Counted from the stretch's first letter, positions 1 to 10,467 are shown. The stretch: DNA of 24,752 bases from Priapulus caudatus (GCF_000485595.1 NW_014577104.1:111098-135849), one strand, 5' to 3'. Translations and numbers: made by a program. The notes: generated from the letters alone by a model not told the origin.

Positions 1-1060
1 CGGACCGGTTTGGCTGCCACCCCAAAAAAGTTGGTGTTGCTATCCCCCTGGCCGTGGAGGAGGACACGGTCACGTAAATACAAGTGTGACGTGATACTTC
101 AAAACCTTTAACAAGGGATGTGAGTTTACTCTAAGTTCTTAGGCGTATTTTTCAGCTAATTTAGTGTTATGTACGCTACTTAAAAAGTTTCATGGTTCAA
201 TCCACGATTAGAAATATTAAAAAAAAAATGTTTTCAAAACTAACGTCACTCAGTTGGATGTACAACGACGTTGGCGGCCCCCACCCTCAACGCGCACCGA
301 CGGCGCCTGATCTGATAAGTTGCCGCAAAACACTTTCCAGCTACAGTGGCTACAGACCGAAGTGTTTCTTATTCTATTGCATTTAAAACGCAAAAAGTAT
401 ATGTTAATATCTTATAAACATATATAGTTTCAGTTTAAATATGCATGCGATATATTTGCCCTAAAATGAGATATTCGTTCGGCGTTAAATAGCATTTAGT
501 ATAAATATTAATTGCACTTTGTTGGATTTAAGCCCCTCGGTCTGTTAGATCTGCACAATTAAATGTCAACATACGCAACTTTTTCCGGGGTGGCAAGACC
601 CGGTCATCGGCTGCCCGCTCAAGCAGTCGAGTACGCGTTGATGTATACATTGAATTAATTTATAACAATTAAATTACTATGGTATCTCGGTAACAAATAC
701 GTGTGGTTATAGACCGATTTGTTATACAGTAAGTACGTTGTATGCAGTGAAATCTAGAGAGTTACTGCTTCCTTTAACAGAAACCTACCAATAACCCTAA
801 CTCCAACACTAACCCTAACACTAAATATTATATATTGGATCTCTATATATAGCGCGTGTCATCCACAAAATTAATCTATGGCTGCTGCGCGGACATGATA
901 TCATGATGCAAAAAACCCTAACTCCTAACCCTACCCTACCTTAACCTGACCCTAACCCCTAAGCCTAAGCCATAACCCTGATCCACACCCTAATCCTTAA
1001 CACTAGTGCTCCCACGTTGCGGGACGCCCCTCCACGCCGGGGATAGCAACACCCAAAAAG
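1..1060. repeat. Inverted-repeat-bounded repeat unit, about 1 kb
   Basis: A stretch near 32-62 (GTTGGTGTTGCTATCCCC then a GTGGAGG run) recurs as its reverse complement near 1020-1053 (CCTCCACGCCGGGGATAGCA). The first 40 bases also have a weaker inverted partner at 566-601 around GCCACCCC and AAAAAGTTG. Nothing inside looks coding. The pattern suggests a transposable element or composite repeat whose left end may lie outside the window. No target-site duplication can be read. Confidence 0.45.
783..1005. repeat. Degenerate telomere-like CCCTAA repeats
   Basis: Two clusters, about 788-823 and 912-1005, contain many AACCCTAAC-type hexamers mixed with variants such as CCTACC and CCTAAG. They read as the C-rich strand of the animal telomere repeat TTAGGG, but degenerate and interrupted by about 90 bases of AT-rich sequence. 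This could be an interstitial telomeric relic or a simple repeat internal to the flanking inverted-repeat unit. Confidence 0.6.
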
Positions 1061-1764
1061 TTGTGCTATTTGACAAATTTGGATTCTTCACGTTATAACG
1101 CTCTGGTCACAACGCAAACCCACGATGGCATTTGTTGCCATCGACACGACAACAAAATCGTTGCGGCAACATCGTTGGTCATCGGGGTCGTCGAGACAGT
1201 CCTACGAAATTTTGGCATCGCGTGGCATCGACTTGCCGCTGCTGAGCGCCAAATTATTTTTCGTACGCATCCGTCTGTGCCCGGGGCCCTTTACAGCACG
1301 AGGGCTAATCACAAAAATGCAATTATATTTATTACCTAAATGCTACTTTACGAACGAATATTCATTTCAGGGGCAAATTTATCCATATTATAACTGAAAC
1401 TATGTCCGGTTTATAGAGATATAGCAATCTTTGCGGTTTAAATATAAATAAGAAACAACCTCGGTCTAAAGCCCTTGGCGTGTTGGAAAGTAGGTTTTGC
1501 GCACTTATCCAGATCGTGCGCTTTGAGTGCGCAAAACCCGTGTGTAATCAAACCTGTCCGTCGGACCTAGGTCTCGCTTCGCTAGGCTCTTACCAGGAAC
1601 CGCTTCTTTCACATAACCTATTTAATGGATGATCTGAACCCATGAAACTTTTAGCTGCTAAGCGGCCGTCAACTTTGTCTAACCTCCTAAACTAACTGAA
1701 AGTTGATACACTACGAAACCTCAGAGTAATACGATCCCGTTCTAATTTACAACTCAATTAAGTT
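1061..1764. other. Intergenic, no gene recognised
   Basis: Open frames here are short, overlapping and not protein-like. The only clear structure is a short hairpin: a 12-base arm at 1493-1504 (GGTTTTGCGCAC) pairs perfectly with 1527-1538 across a 22-base loop. Confidence 0.5.
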
Positions 1765-2397
1765 GAAAGACGAGATCAATATTGTCTACCCACGTAACGT
1801 GGAGTCGTGTATTGATTAATTTCACATTCTCGTCACTATAACTATTTCCCCCTGATCACTTTCGAAAGCAGCGGTGGATACCCTGTTCTCTCGTGCGTAT
1901 CCTGCACTCGTCGGTCTGTCCCTTCCCTGTTCTATTTCGCCTCCTAACTTGTGTCGTTTCCCACCTCTTGGCGCCTTCTCTTGTCGCAACAAACAAGCCG
2001 CCGTTCATGTTCTGTATCGAAAATTTGAAGTCAAGTGGTAAGCAGAGACAGTAGGCATAGTGGATGGAAACTCGCTCGCTTAATTCATCTACCGCGCATC
2101 AGTAAGTCAGTAAATCTATAACCACACCAAAGGCGTAGAAAATATGGCGCGACGATTAGATTAACTTTCACTGTATTACATGCAGGAGTCTGGTTGCGCA
2201 ATCATTCTAGTTACGTGCTTTAATCAGCCCGGTCTTTTGTAGTAAGCTTAGCCCCGAATCTCAATTGCATAAAGTTTGTATACTAATCCGTTGATAGACT
2301 AACTGTTACAGTGATGAAGTGAAGTGGTACATCTTTGGTAAAAAGCAATTTGTAAATGCTATGCAAGCATAATTCCAACAACCGAAAGACTAAATGC
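1765..2397 (-). repeat. Duplicated block, copy 1 (inverted)
   Basis: Read on the minus strand, this stretch matches the block at 8208-8865 along most of its length, and matches 2905-3255 in reverse. It covers the 3' half of UNC93-like intron 3, the tail exon and part of the 3' UTR. The beginning of the block (GGCATTTAGTCTT on the minus strand near 2397) matches about 7431-7443, across a later hAT insertion. It is diverged, with small indels. Confidence 0.8.
1822..2011 (-). pseudogene. Decayed copy of the UNC93-like tail exon
   Basis: On the minus strand the acceptor-like CGATACAG and the position of the terminal TGA are both recognisable, but the frame hits a stop two codons after the acceptor and carries several indels relative to 8615-8789. 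It is a dead relic of the tail exon inside the inverted block copy. Confidence 0.65.
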
Positions 2398-2888
2398 CTA
2401 ATATACCTACCCATCCCGATCTCAGGTGGGCAAAACTAGACCAGTTTATACGTCCGTTTCAAGCGTGCACACCACAATGTCGACTTTTCGGCACTTTATT
2501 ATTAAGCAGCGTTTTTAAAACGCCACTATCACAAAGCTGATCGGCTGGAGCTATCTGCAGCTCACTCCGGGAGGATAGATCAATTTCGGACAAGGAAAGG
2601 TAACAACGCTACGTACGAATTCACACCATACTCGAATATGTGTCCAGGCTGATGGTGGGAGAAGGGAACCGAGAAGTTTTCCAGGTTAAACTCGTACGTT
2701 ATTTCACCATCCTCCGTGCGTCCCACAGAAAACTTACTTATCTACCGATCATAAACCATAACAAATATTTACAAATGGCGTTTGTTTCCTTGTTTTTGAG
2801 GTTTGTTGAGTCAAAGCAAATCAAAGCAGCCAATCAGAGGAGCCCAAAACTCTGCAATAGATATAACGTGTAGGAAAAAAAAATTCGC
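2398..2888. other. Spacer between inverted block copies
   Basis: About 490 bases separate the minus-strand and plus-strand copies of the duplicated block. I see no gene or repeat here. The short open frames look like chance. Confidence 0.4.
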
Positions 2889-3463
2889 GTACCGGCCCAT
2901 ATTTTCTTACCCTTGGTGTTGTTTAATAGATTTACTTTACTGATGCGCGCGTGTAGATGAATTAAGCGAGCGAGTTTCCTTCCACATATGCTACTGTCTC
3001 TGCTTACACTTGACTTCAAATTTCGATACAGAACATACGGCGCGGTTTCGACAGAGGAAGGCAAAGAGGTGGGAAAACGACACAAGTTACAGCAAATAAA
3101 AGAAACCAGACCGACGAGTGGCAAGGATGTACACAAGAGAACAGGCGTAGTCAACCCTGCTTTCAAAAGTGATCAGGAGGAAAATATTATAGTGACGAGA
3201 ATGTGAATTAATCAATACACGTCCACGTTACGTTGGTAGAGTATTGACCTCGTCTTTTATTAATTATGTGTATTAATTATGTGTTCAAACAGTGTAGGAG
3301 CGCGGGAGTAGTTTTTATTTCGATGTTACCAAAGTTTCCGATTAAAAAAGGATCAATTATTTAAATACCCTGAGCTGAAGTTTCTAATTACAACAGATCA
3401 CAACATGCAGCAGAAGCAGAGCCCAGGTTTAAATGCGATGCAGAAACTAGTATGCTTTATTTC
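2889..3463 (+). repeat. Duplicated block, copy 2 (direct)
   Basis: Starts at TACCGGCCCAT and matches 8479-9048 through an intron end, the tail exon and about 250 bases of 3' flank. The copies stop matching just after CTTTATTTCA, at about 3463 and 9048. Together with copy 1 it forms a large imperfect inverted repeat with arms of at least 320 bases. Confidence 0.85.
3032..3206 (+). pseudogene. Intact-frame copy of the UNC93-like tail exon
   Basis: This has the same length (175 bases) and phase as the exon at 8615-8789: acceptor CGATACAG, one base, then 57 codons and TGA. The peptide is about three-quarters identical to that exon, sharing STEEGKEV, LQQIKETRPT and SDQEENIIVTR. No upstream UNC93 exons are visible in the preceding 3 kb, so it has no gene body in the window. 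It may be a relic of a lost tandem paralogue, or the last exon of a gene whose other exons lie outside. The open frame suggests recent origin or retained use. I class it as a pseudogene for lack of a body. Confidence 0.6.
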
Positions 3464-4241
3464 AAACCTCGCCCGACAACGGTGTGGTTGCTAAATGGCG
3501 GGTTTACCGTTTAGTACATCTCTATCGCGAGGCTGATTGGCTATCTAGAGTTGCCTGTCCATCATTTGAGGCGCATGTTAGAGTGAGAGAGAGAGATATA
3601 GAGATCGAGAGAGATAGAGTTCGAGAGAGAGATATAGATCGAGATCTACGGCGGTATAGGAACGAACGGTACACGGTAACCTTGACTTAGATCCGATAAT
3701 CTTCACAGTGTCACATACCTGGCTGTACTAGTATCATATACCTGATACATATACCTGGTTAGAGCGCGACGAACTATTTCTCCGTCAACTAACCTTTATC
3801 TTTACAAATGTCCAAAGGGCGGCGCGTTAGAGTTGAATCAATAGTACGAGCTTGAATTTTGTCTCTGGCACGACAGCCAGTCTAAAGAACCCTCCCGGTA
3901 AAAAACGTTCGGGATAAAGGTGTTATATGCTATTGAATGCATATTTATCATTTCCTTATCATCTTGCCTCGAGCTCACACTGGCAGCGGTTGGTATCAGT
4001 GGCATCTTGTGTACGGGTCATACATCCAGTAAAATTGCCTGCAGGAGCTTTAGTCAGTGGTTATTTACACGAGCCGACGTACGAAGCTAGTCACAATGAA
4101 ACTATGATCGTATATTTATGAGAATTTGTACACGAAGACACCGAAAATCCTATAATCCTGTGAGTGAGTGCAGCAATTGTTCGTTGCGTTTCTACTGCGT
4201 CATGAATAGACATCGACATCATCAGTCAGAAGCGCGCCACG
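3464..4241 (+). other. Upstream region of the UNC93-like gene
   Basis: Contains a purine-rich GAGA and GATA microsatellite-like run at about 3581-3650 and no supported exon. A TATA-like TATATTTATG lies at about 4111, some 130 bases before the chosen start codon; it is a weak promoter candidate. The 5' UTR presumably begins in or after this stretch. Confidence 0.35.
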
Positions 4242-5189
4242 ATGAAGAAAGAGACGGGAAATGTTCGCCTGGCCTTCGCGGAACCAAAGCAGGGACTGGA
4301 CGAAATATCTCTCGTGGATGAAATGGACGACACAACACGAAAACGGTTGCGCTTAAGAATCATTAAGAACCTGCTAGTCGTCGGCACTGCTTTCATGTTG
4401 ATGTTCACGGCATTCCTCGCCACGCAAAATCTGCAGAGTAGCCTTAACGCCGAAGGTGGTCTGGGCACGGCATCTCTCGCCGTCATCTACGGAGGGCTAC
4501 TTTTGTCGTCCTTCTTCTTGCCCGGCATCGTCATAGACACGATCGGCTGTAAGTGGACCATATGCTCCATGATGCTGTGCTACTCTACTTACATGGTGGC
4601 GAACTTCTACGCGCAGTGGTGGACGTTAATACCGACTGCCTTCATACTGGGAGTCGCGGGAGCACCGATGTGGTCAGCCCAATGCACCTATTGTACTCAG
4701 ATAGCTATCGACTACGCCGAGCTTACGAAGCAGAGCAGCGAAGCTGTCATTACGAAGTTCTTCGGCGTATTTTTCATGTTCTACCAGTCGGGTCAGATTT
4801 GGGGAAACCTCATCTCGGCTGCGGTTCTTCAAACCGAAGATGCGAACGTGGAAGTGGACGAAGAGGCAATAGCCGACTGCGGCATCCACTTTTGTCCGGA
4901 TCAGGTAAACAACACGAACCTAGAGAGACCGGCAGACGAGGATGTGTATTTACTATTCGGAATTTACACTGGTTGTGCGTTGGCTGCAGTTGCCGTCGTT
5001 GCCTTTTTCTTCGATCAACTGGAACAGGACGTCACTAGGATAAGCAGCAAGGGCCGCGGTTTCAAATTAGACTTTAGCTTAGTGCTGGAAACCTTCACAC
5101 ACCTGAGGCACTTAGATCAGGTGCTACTGATTCCGTTGTTAATGTATATGGGTTTTGAACAGGCCTTCCTTTCATCCGAGTTTACTAAG
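4242..5189 (+). CDS. UNC93A-like exon 1 (residues 1-316)
   Basis: ATG in the context CCACGATGA is the only early in-frame Met before the first membrane segment. Residues 1-40 are a charged cytosolic extension. Predicted membrane segments lie near 42-61, 82-98, 106-124, 128-142, 173-196 and 236-257. The loop between the last two holds a CxxxxC pair (213 and 218) and an N-glycosylation sequon NNT at 223, both placed as in human UNC93A. The exon ends with EFTK at phase 0, followed by donor GTATGC. The frame is open throughout. Confidence 0.93.
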
Positions 5190-8100
5190 GTATGCTAGTT
5201 ATTTAGCTGAATGATGAATTGTAATTACAGAAGCATATTAAGCCGAACGAAACCGATAAACAATGAAAACACTTTCTATCAATCATTGAAAAGTATCTTT
5301 AGTTTCTGTTTCTGTCGAGTATCTTTACTAGATAAAGTCTGTCTGTTACCGAGGCCAAGGCAATACAGTTGCCGAGAGTCAATAGTCTATGATTGCAACC
5401 AAAGCCTCGCAACCCCCATTTTAGTCGCTATTAGTTTCTATATTGATAATGTCTTAAAGAAAATATCGAAAGTTTATTAAAACGTAATCTATTGCTCATG
5501 CAAATCTAAAAATGTAACTCTGTAAAAATAATAAGTTGCAGCGAGCAATTAAGTGAGTATGGCGCTTCTGGTCGGGCAACGCCACCGCATACCTACTTCA
5601 TCTAATCAGTTGTTTTCTACATCGCAGTTCGCGTTATAGCAGGTTAATATTTTGCCAACTTTCGCTTCGCAGGGATATATCACTTGTTCATGGGGAATCC
5701 ACATGGTGGGACATATCATGATAGTCTACGGAGTTGCAAATGCCATATGGTCAGTATGTGGTGGGCAACTAGCGAAATTCACCGGACGTATTCCTATGTT
5801 CATAATGGGAATGCTGGTACACGCGGCAGCGATGACGGCCATGTTCCTATGGCAACCGCATCCGGACGAGCAGGCCGTGTATTACATCATTGTTATTGCA
5901 TGGGGGATAGGAGATGCTGTGTGGAAGATCCAGTTATCCTGTACGTGCTGCCTTGTATTTTTCTACTCGTGCTGAAAACCTGTAGCGTTCCTCTGCTTTC
6001 TATCTTTTTGAAAGAGCCTGCCTTATTCTCTTACGTATGCCCATGCACCCACGCACGCAGCCATCCTTTCCTTGCGATCATGTTATTAGGAGTAAATACT
6101 AATACTACTTAAATTGCATTTTGTAATGGTCACCTATCATTTACTGATGATATCATGGCGATCTTTTGTTTGCTGACATTTTCCAACACGTATTATACAT
6201 GAATTTTGAGGATTTGATTATGAATTTTATAGTTTCGATGGTAGATTCTCTTACATTCGCACACAGAGCCAACGTTTCACTATAATGTATAGGATAGCAC
6301 ACACACGCGCGCACACACATATACCGATTATAGCTCATACCTACTATAATTACCTACTATAATCATATATTATATATACAGGCCGTAGCCAGCTTTCTAT
6401 TGGGGGACGGTGGTTCGGTTTTCAATGTTGGCAATTTGCTCGGCAGGGGCGGGTACGAGATCATGTACGACGGGGCACTCGGGTTCAACTCGTAACTCAT
6501 AGTTTGCAGACGCAGGCGCGACAGGGGGGGCGGGCGCGCCCCTCCCCCAGAAATTTGTGGTTTTAAAATTACACACCTCAGATGCGTTTTCTGCCGCAGC
6601 AAGGGGGGCGTCCGCATCCAGCCCGGCACACCCCGGGCGGAACCCACGGGACTCCCTGGACCCCCCTGTACACAGCCCCTGTCGGGCGCGAAGCGCCAGG
6701 CGAGGGAGCCAAGCGACCGAGCGGGGGGGAGGGTTGGGAGGGGGTGTTCACTGTTCAACTCCCGACACGATGGGAATTTTGAATTATTTACACTAAAATG
6801 GAGCCGACCTGAGTCTGGTGAAATTCTTGCACAAAATTTTCCAAAAAAAATTTTTTTGCATTGGGGGAGGGGACTCGGGGGGGGTTCGTTCGACCCCCCG
6901 AACCCCCCTGGACTCGGGGCCTGGTATATATATATTAATATAATTGTTCAATATTCTGTTCATCTGTCGGCATTTCTACTCTTTGCACAGCATCCATTGG
7001 AGTTTTGTTCACTGAACACACGGGCCTGCATTTACAACCATTCGGCTGTGGGCAAGTCTAGGATTTGTCTGTGCTTTGCCTGGGCAGCAATCCTATGTAT
7101 GGCCCCGAAGTTGGGCGATCACGACTGGGATTTTCTGATAGTAGGAAATGATGCTCTATGCGATCGTCGAGATCAGAAATAGGTACACTATTTTATCGTG
7201 CTAAACAGTATATTATTACTGACCGTGTACGGTAATACGTGGTCGTGGAATAGTGGAATATCGAAATCTACCGTGCAGCTACTTTAGGTAACTCTGGGAG
7301 ACGGGCTGGTTCATGCCAGTCTCCCAGGAAGCTTGTGGCGTGTAACGCTTGAAACGGAATGTATACGACTGGTTCTGCTGGGCGACGTGTACGGCTGCGC
7401 TGTCAACGAAGATGCGTACGTCAATTAGGCATTTAGTCTTCTTGTTGGTTGAAATCAGGCGCGTAGCCAGGGGGGGGGCGAGTCGCCGCCCCCAAAACGC
7501 CAGCAAAAAAAGAGAAGAGAAGAGAAAAAGTAGAGGACGTAGAGAAAAAGGAGCATCAAAGCACATGACAAAAGACTGTTGGTTAAAAAGATATAAAAGA
7601 ACCACGATATCTTTTATATTTTAAAATATTTTTGCTGAACTGAGCGTTGAGCCAGCGCAGTCGCCTTTCATCCGAGCTCGGATAAATACATGCGTATAAC
7701 CTACACATCGTATTGGCTATCGAGCTCTACGGATATTTTGTGGTACAGCGGCGGTCGGGTTCTCTACGTGTACTTGTGTAGTCTTATTGTGTGTTCTGAC
7801 CTGGTCACAACAGTCCTGCTAGCAATTATGGAAATCTTATGATGAATGCTGATTGTTTGGTGATTAGTTGATTTAACGTCAATATAGTTATCACATGCAT
7901 GATGCTCTTTCGTGAAGATTATCCTAAAAAAAAATCGAAATCTTGTTTAACAATAAAGCATATGATTTTTGAAATGCAAGGATTAAGAGTCGAGACGGTA
8001 CAACCGACCATCGTCTTCTGTTCTCAATAATTCTAATGAAACGTCAGAGCTTCCGCGCTTCGCGCGGGAAGGGGGAAACTCCCCCCTCCCTGCACCCACC

Positions 8101-8789
8101 CCTAGGAAGCGCGCTCCGCGCGCTCTTTAAGTGATTCGCAGTTTCGCACACTTCACGTACTCATTGCCGCCCCCCCCCCCTAAAATAAAATCCTAGCTAC
8201 GCGCCTGGTTGGAATTATGCTTGCATGGCATTTACAAATTGCTTTCTACCAAAGATGTACCACTTCACTTTATCACTGTAACAGTCGGTCTATCAGCAGA
8301 ATATTATACAAACTTTATACAATTGAGAATTGGGGCCAAGCTTATGTATATAATACCGGGCTGATTAAAGCACGTAACCAGGCTGATTGCGCAACCAGAC
8401 TCTTGCATGTCATCAGGTGAAAGATATTAACAATAGTACATAATAGAGTACATAATTATGTACTCTTGATATTAATGTACCGGCCCATATTATCTTACAC
8501 TTGGTGCTGTTTAATAGATTTACTTAACTGATGCGCACGCGTAGATGAAGCGAGCGAGTTTCCTTCAATATATGCTGCTGTCTCTGATTACATTTGATTT
8601 CAATTTCAATACAGAACATACAACGCGGATTCGACTGAAGAAGGCAAAGAGGTGGAAGAACCACACACGTTACAGCAAATAAAAGAAACCAGGCCGACGA
8701 TTGGCAAGGCTGTGCATGGAATAACGGTCGAAGTAAACCCTGCTTTCGAAAGTGATCAGGAGGAAAATATTATAGTGACGAGAATATGA
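4242..8789 (+). CDS. UNC93A-like MFS membrane protein, four exons (third exon frameshifted)
   Basis: Exons are 4242-5189, 5673-5940, 6991-7182 and 8615-8789, with phases 0, 1 and 2 at the junctions. The protein resembles UNC93 homolog A of the major facilitator superfamily: it has YGGLLLSSFFLP (residues 83-94), PMWSAQCTYC (142-151), IWGNLIS (186-192), LLFGIYTG (237-244), FTGRIPM and a PHPDE loop. The family's paralogue UNC93B1 escorts Toll-like receptors to endosomes, and nematode unc-93 modulates a potassium channel; the function of UNC93A itself is unsettled. Expected length is about 527 residues, against about 457 in human UNC93A as I recall it, owing to an N-terminal extension of some 40 residues and a longer acidic tail. 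Exon 3 needs about five single-base shifts to read through, so either the assembly is locally wrong or the gene is a recent pseudogene. Confidence 0.85.
5673..5940 (+). CDS. UNC93A-like exon 2
   Basis: Acceptor TTCGCAG is followed by GYITCSWGIH at phase 0, matching the family's YVTCxLGIHFVG segment. It continues through NAIWSVCGGQ, FTGRIP, LVHAAAM and WGIGDAVW. Donor GTACGT at 5941 leaves phase 1. A GT at 5935 would give phase 2 and does not fit the next exon. The frame is intact. Confidence 0.9.
6379..6924. mobile_element. GC-rich non-autonomous hAT-like element in UNC93-like intron 2
   Basis: Begins CAGGCCGTAGCC and ends near GGGGCCTGG, both flanked by TATATATA, which is compatible with an 8-base target-site duplication but ambiguous inside a TA dinucleotide run. 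The interior is rich in G and C homopolymers and has no transposase. The CAGG start and terminal GTAGCC resemble the hAT-type element at 7456-8207. Confidence 0.5.
6991..7182 (+). pseudogene. UNC93A-like exon 3, broken by multiple frameshifts
   Basis: Acceptor CTTTGCACAG is followed, at the correct phase, by SIGVLFTE, matching the family's ALYGVLFE. Recognisable segments then alternate between reading frames: FTTIRLWASLGFVCA, next FAWAAILCMAPK, next WAITTGIF, next LIVG, next MMLYAIVEIRN. The frame changes fall near 7022, 7075, 7110, 7133 and 7147, beside short G, T or A runs. The exon ends at AATAG before donor GTACAC, phase 2, which fits the tail exon. The final helices of the transporter are encoded here, so the breaks would destroy the C-terminal half if real. 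Confidence 0.75.
7456..8207. mobile_element. Non-autonomous hAT-like element with 8-base TSD, nested in the duplicated block
   Basis: The termini are inverted: CAGGCGCGTAGC at the left and GCTACGCGCCTG at the right, followed inward by long G and C runs. Flanks GTTGAAAT (7448-7455) and GTTGGAAT (8208-8215) are an 8-base target-site duplication with one mismatch. Removing the element restores continuity with the uninterrupted copy at 2360-2397. It is 752 bases with no transposase frame; open frames inside are low complexity. It lies in UNC93-like intron 3. Confidence 0.85.
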
Positions 8790-9048
8790 ATTAATCAATA
8801 CACGTCCCCACACGTCCACGTTACGTAGGTAGTTTTTATCTCGTCCTTCGTTAACTATGAAATGAAATACGACAGTGTAGGAGCGCGGGAGTAGTTTTCA
8901 TTTCGATGTTACCAATGATTCCGATTAAAAAAAGATCAACGATTTAAATACCTTGAGCTAAAGTTTCTAATTACAACAGACCACAAAATGCAGCAGAAAT
9001 GGAGCGCAGGTTTAAATGCAATGCAGAAACTATTACGCTTTATTTCAC
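8208..9048 (+). repeat. Duplicated block, copy 3 (contains the UNC93-like tail exon)
   Basis: Matches copy 1 (1765-2397, inverted) over its left part and copy 2 (2889-3463, direct) over its right part, so it is the most complete copy. The unit starts at about 7431, before the nested hAT insertion. It holds intron sequence, the tail exon at 8615-8789 and presumed 3' UTR. A perfect 22-base palindrome at 8445-8466, centred on ATAATTAT, is unique to this copy. Confidence 0.85.
8615..8789 (+). CDS. UNC93A-like exon 4, cytosolic tail
   Basis: Acceptor TTTCAATACAG is followed by one base completing the split codon, then 57 codons and TGA. The peptide is hydrophilic and acidic with no membrane segment: STEEGKEVEEPHTL, LQQIKETRPT and VNPAFESDQEENI are visible. 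Phase and position after the last membrane helix fit an UNC93 tail, but the tail is not conserved enough for family recognition to prove the join. The same exon occurs at 3032-3206 (open) and 1822-2011 (dead). Confidence 0.6.
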
Positions 9049-10467
9049 ATGTGAATACTCTCAGAACATTTTCAAAGTAAAATTATACAGGTACAGTATC
9101 GTTTCGAATTGTTGGAAAAAGAAAATATCAATGTAATAAAATGTTAACAGTAAAACGATAATATGTAATACTATCATAGCATAGTAAACTGGACGGAGAT
9201 ATTACGCATGCGTCGGCAATGCATGATGTATAACGCAATATAACATCATATAATCATTTCAAAAAAATGAAATTGAAATAAACACCGGAATGCTTGACTA
9301 AAATATCACATACATATTCCTTTTGGTAAATACAAGTATATATCAACTGTAAGAAAAATAAAAACAAGATAAAAAAAATATATCAAAAAAATAGCAAAAC
9401 AACTCATCAAATTAGTAACTACACGCGTATGTAGACTAAGAAACAATGCCCACACACGTGTTTCTTGGAATGACATAAACCGCAGTTAGCCACGATACAA
9501 ACTTTCGGTAATCATGCTTTCAGTTCTGGTTTCTAGAGATATTGCCACATGAACGTTTCACATAACATACAGGCACTACTGTTACACGTGAATTTCCAAA
9601 GGCTGTGTGCAACCGACGCAATCTTGCCAGTATTGTGGTATAACTAACTGTTCACATGCTAGCTAATATATTCTCGATGGGTGCTTATTGAATCGACATC
9701 GAACTATATAAAGTGAGAATAATAACTCGTTCTAAGAAAATCGCTTCGTTTTTCTTCGATAAATATAACAGCAGTATGGTAATAGCCATATTGCTCTAAC
9801 TATTAAACAAAAATCAAATAACAACTGTGCTAGAGAAACATGATACATGTCATTCCCACTACATATACTCTGTCCATATATTGCGTCGAAATGCAGTGAG
9901 TAAATTCAATTACACTTATTCTGACACGCTTTTCAGGTGCAACTATTTACGTAATTACCAATAAGTACAATTATGAGTATTATATACTGCTGTGGAATCG
10001 GCTACAAATAGCATCAGCTTCAAACGACTAGGATAACCAGGGAAAATAGAGCCAAAGCTTCTCTTACCACAGTAACATGCACGTGAACCTGCACTGCCCT
10101 AGAAAGCAAGCAGTACACATAATATAGGATCTTGCCAAATAAATTAAATAATGCTTTGAATAGGTCGCACGTATAATGCTAATATTACAGTTGCATATAC
10201 TGGTGATTCTTGCTTTATATAAAGCTTGTGGTTGTCCTGTTACTTGTAATAACTATAGTGCACATTAAAGGTTCACGTATACGTAAATCGAGATCAAACA
10301 TTGCGTCATGTAATAACGTTCTTTAGGCACGCGGTGAATTCTTCTATTTTAGAGCTAATAGCATCTTAAATACATCTTGGAATGTGAATGATTATGTGCA
10401 AGGCTAATTGGCTTTACATCTAGTATTATAGATAAGTAAATATAGTTAAATTTTACACTGTCTATCT
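9049..10467. other. AT-rich intergenic stretch, nothing recognised
   Basis: About 1.4 kb with no open frame of note on either strand and no inverted repeat I can identify. It may contain 3' UTR or polyadenylation sequence of the convergent UNC93-like and Sel1-like genes: AATAAA-like strings occur, for example near 9279 and 9358, on the plus strand. Confidence 0.4.

Noticed and set aside
3484-3690. Open frame rich in Arg and Glu on the plus strand
   Set aside because: It is the translation of a GAGA/GATA simple repeat; there are no splice sites or homology.
4118-4321. Open frame overlapping the UNC93-like start
   Set aside because: Different frame from the family-matching protein and no domain features.
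7349-7624. Open frame around the left end of the nested hAT element
   Set aside because: Spans the element boundary and a purine-rich low-complexity tract; no domain.
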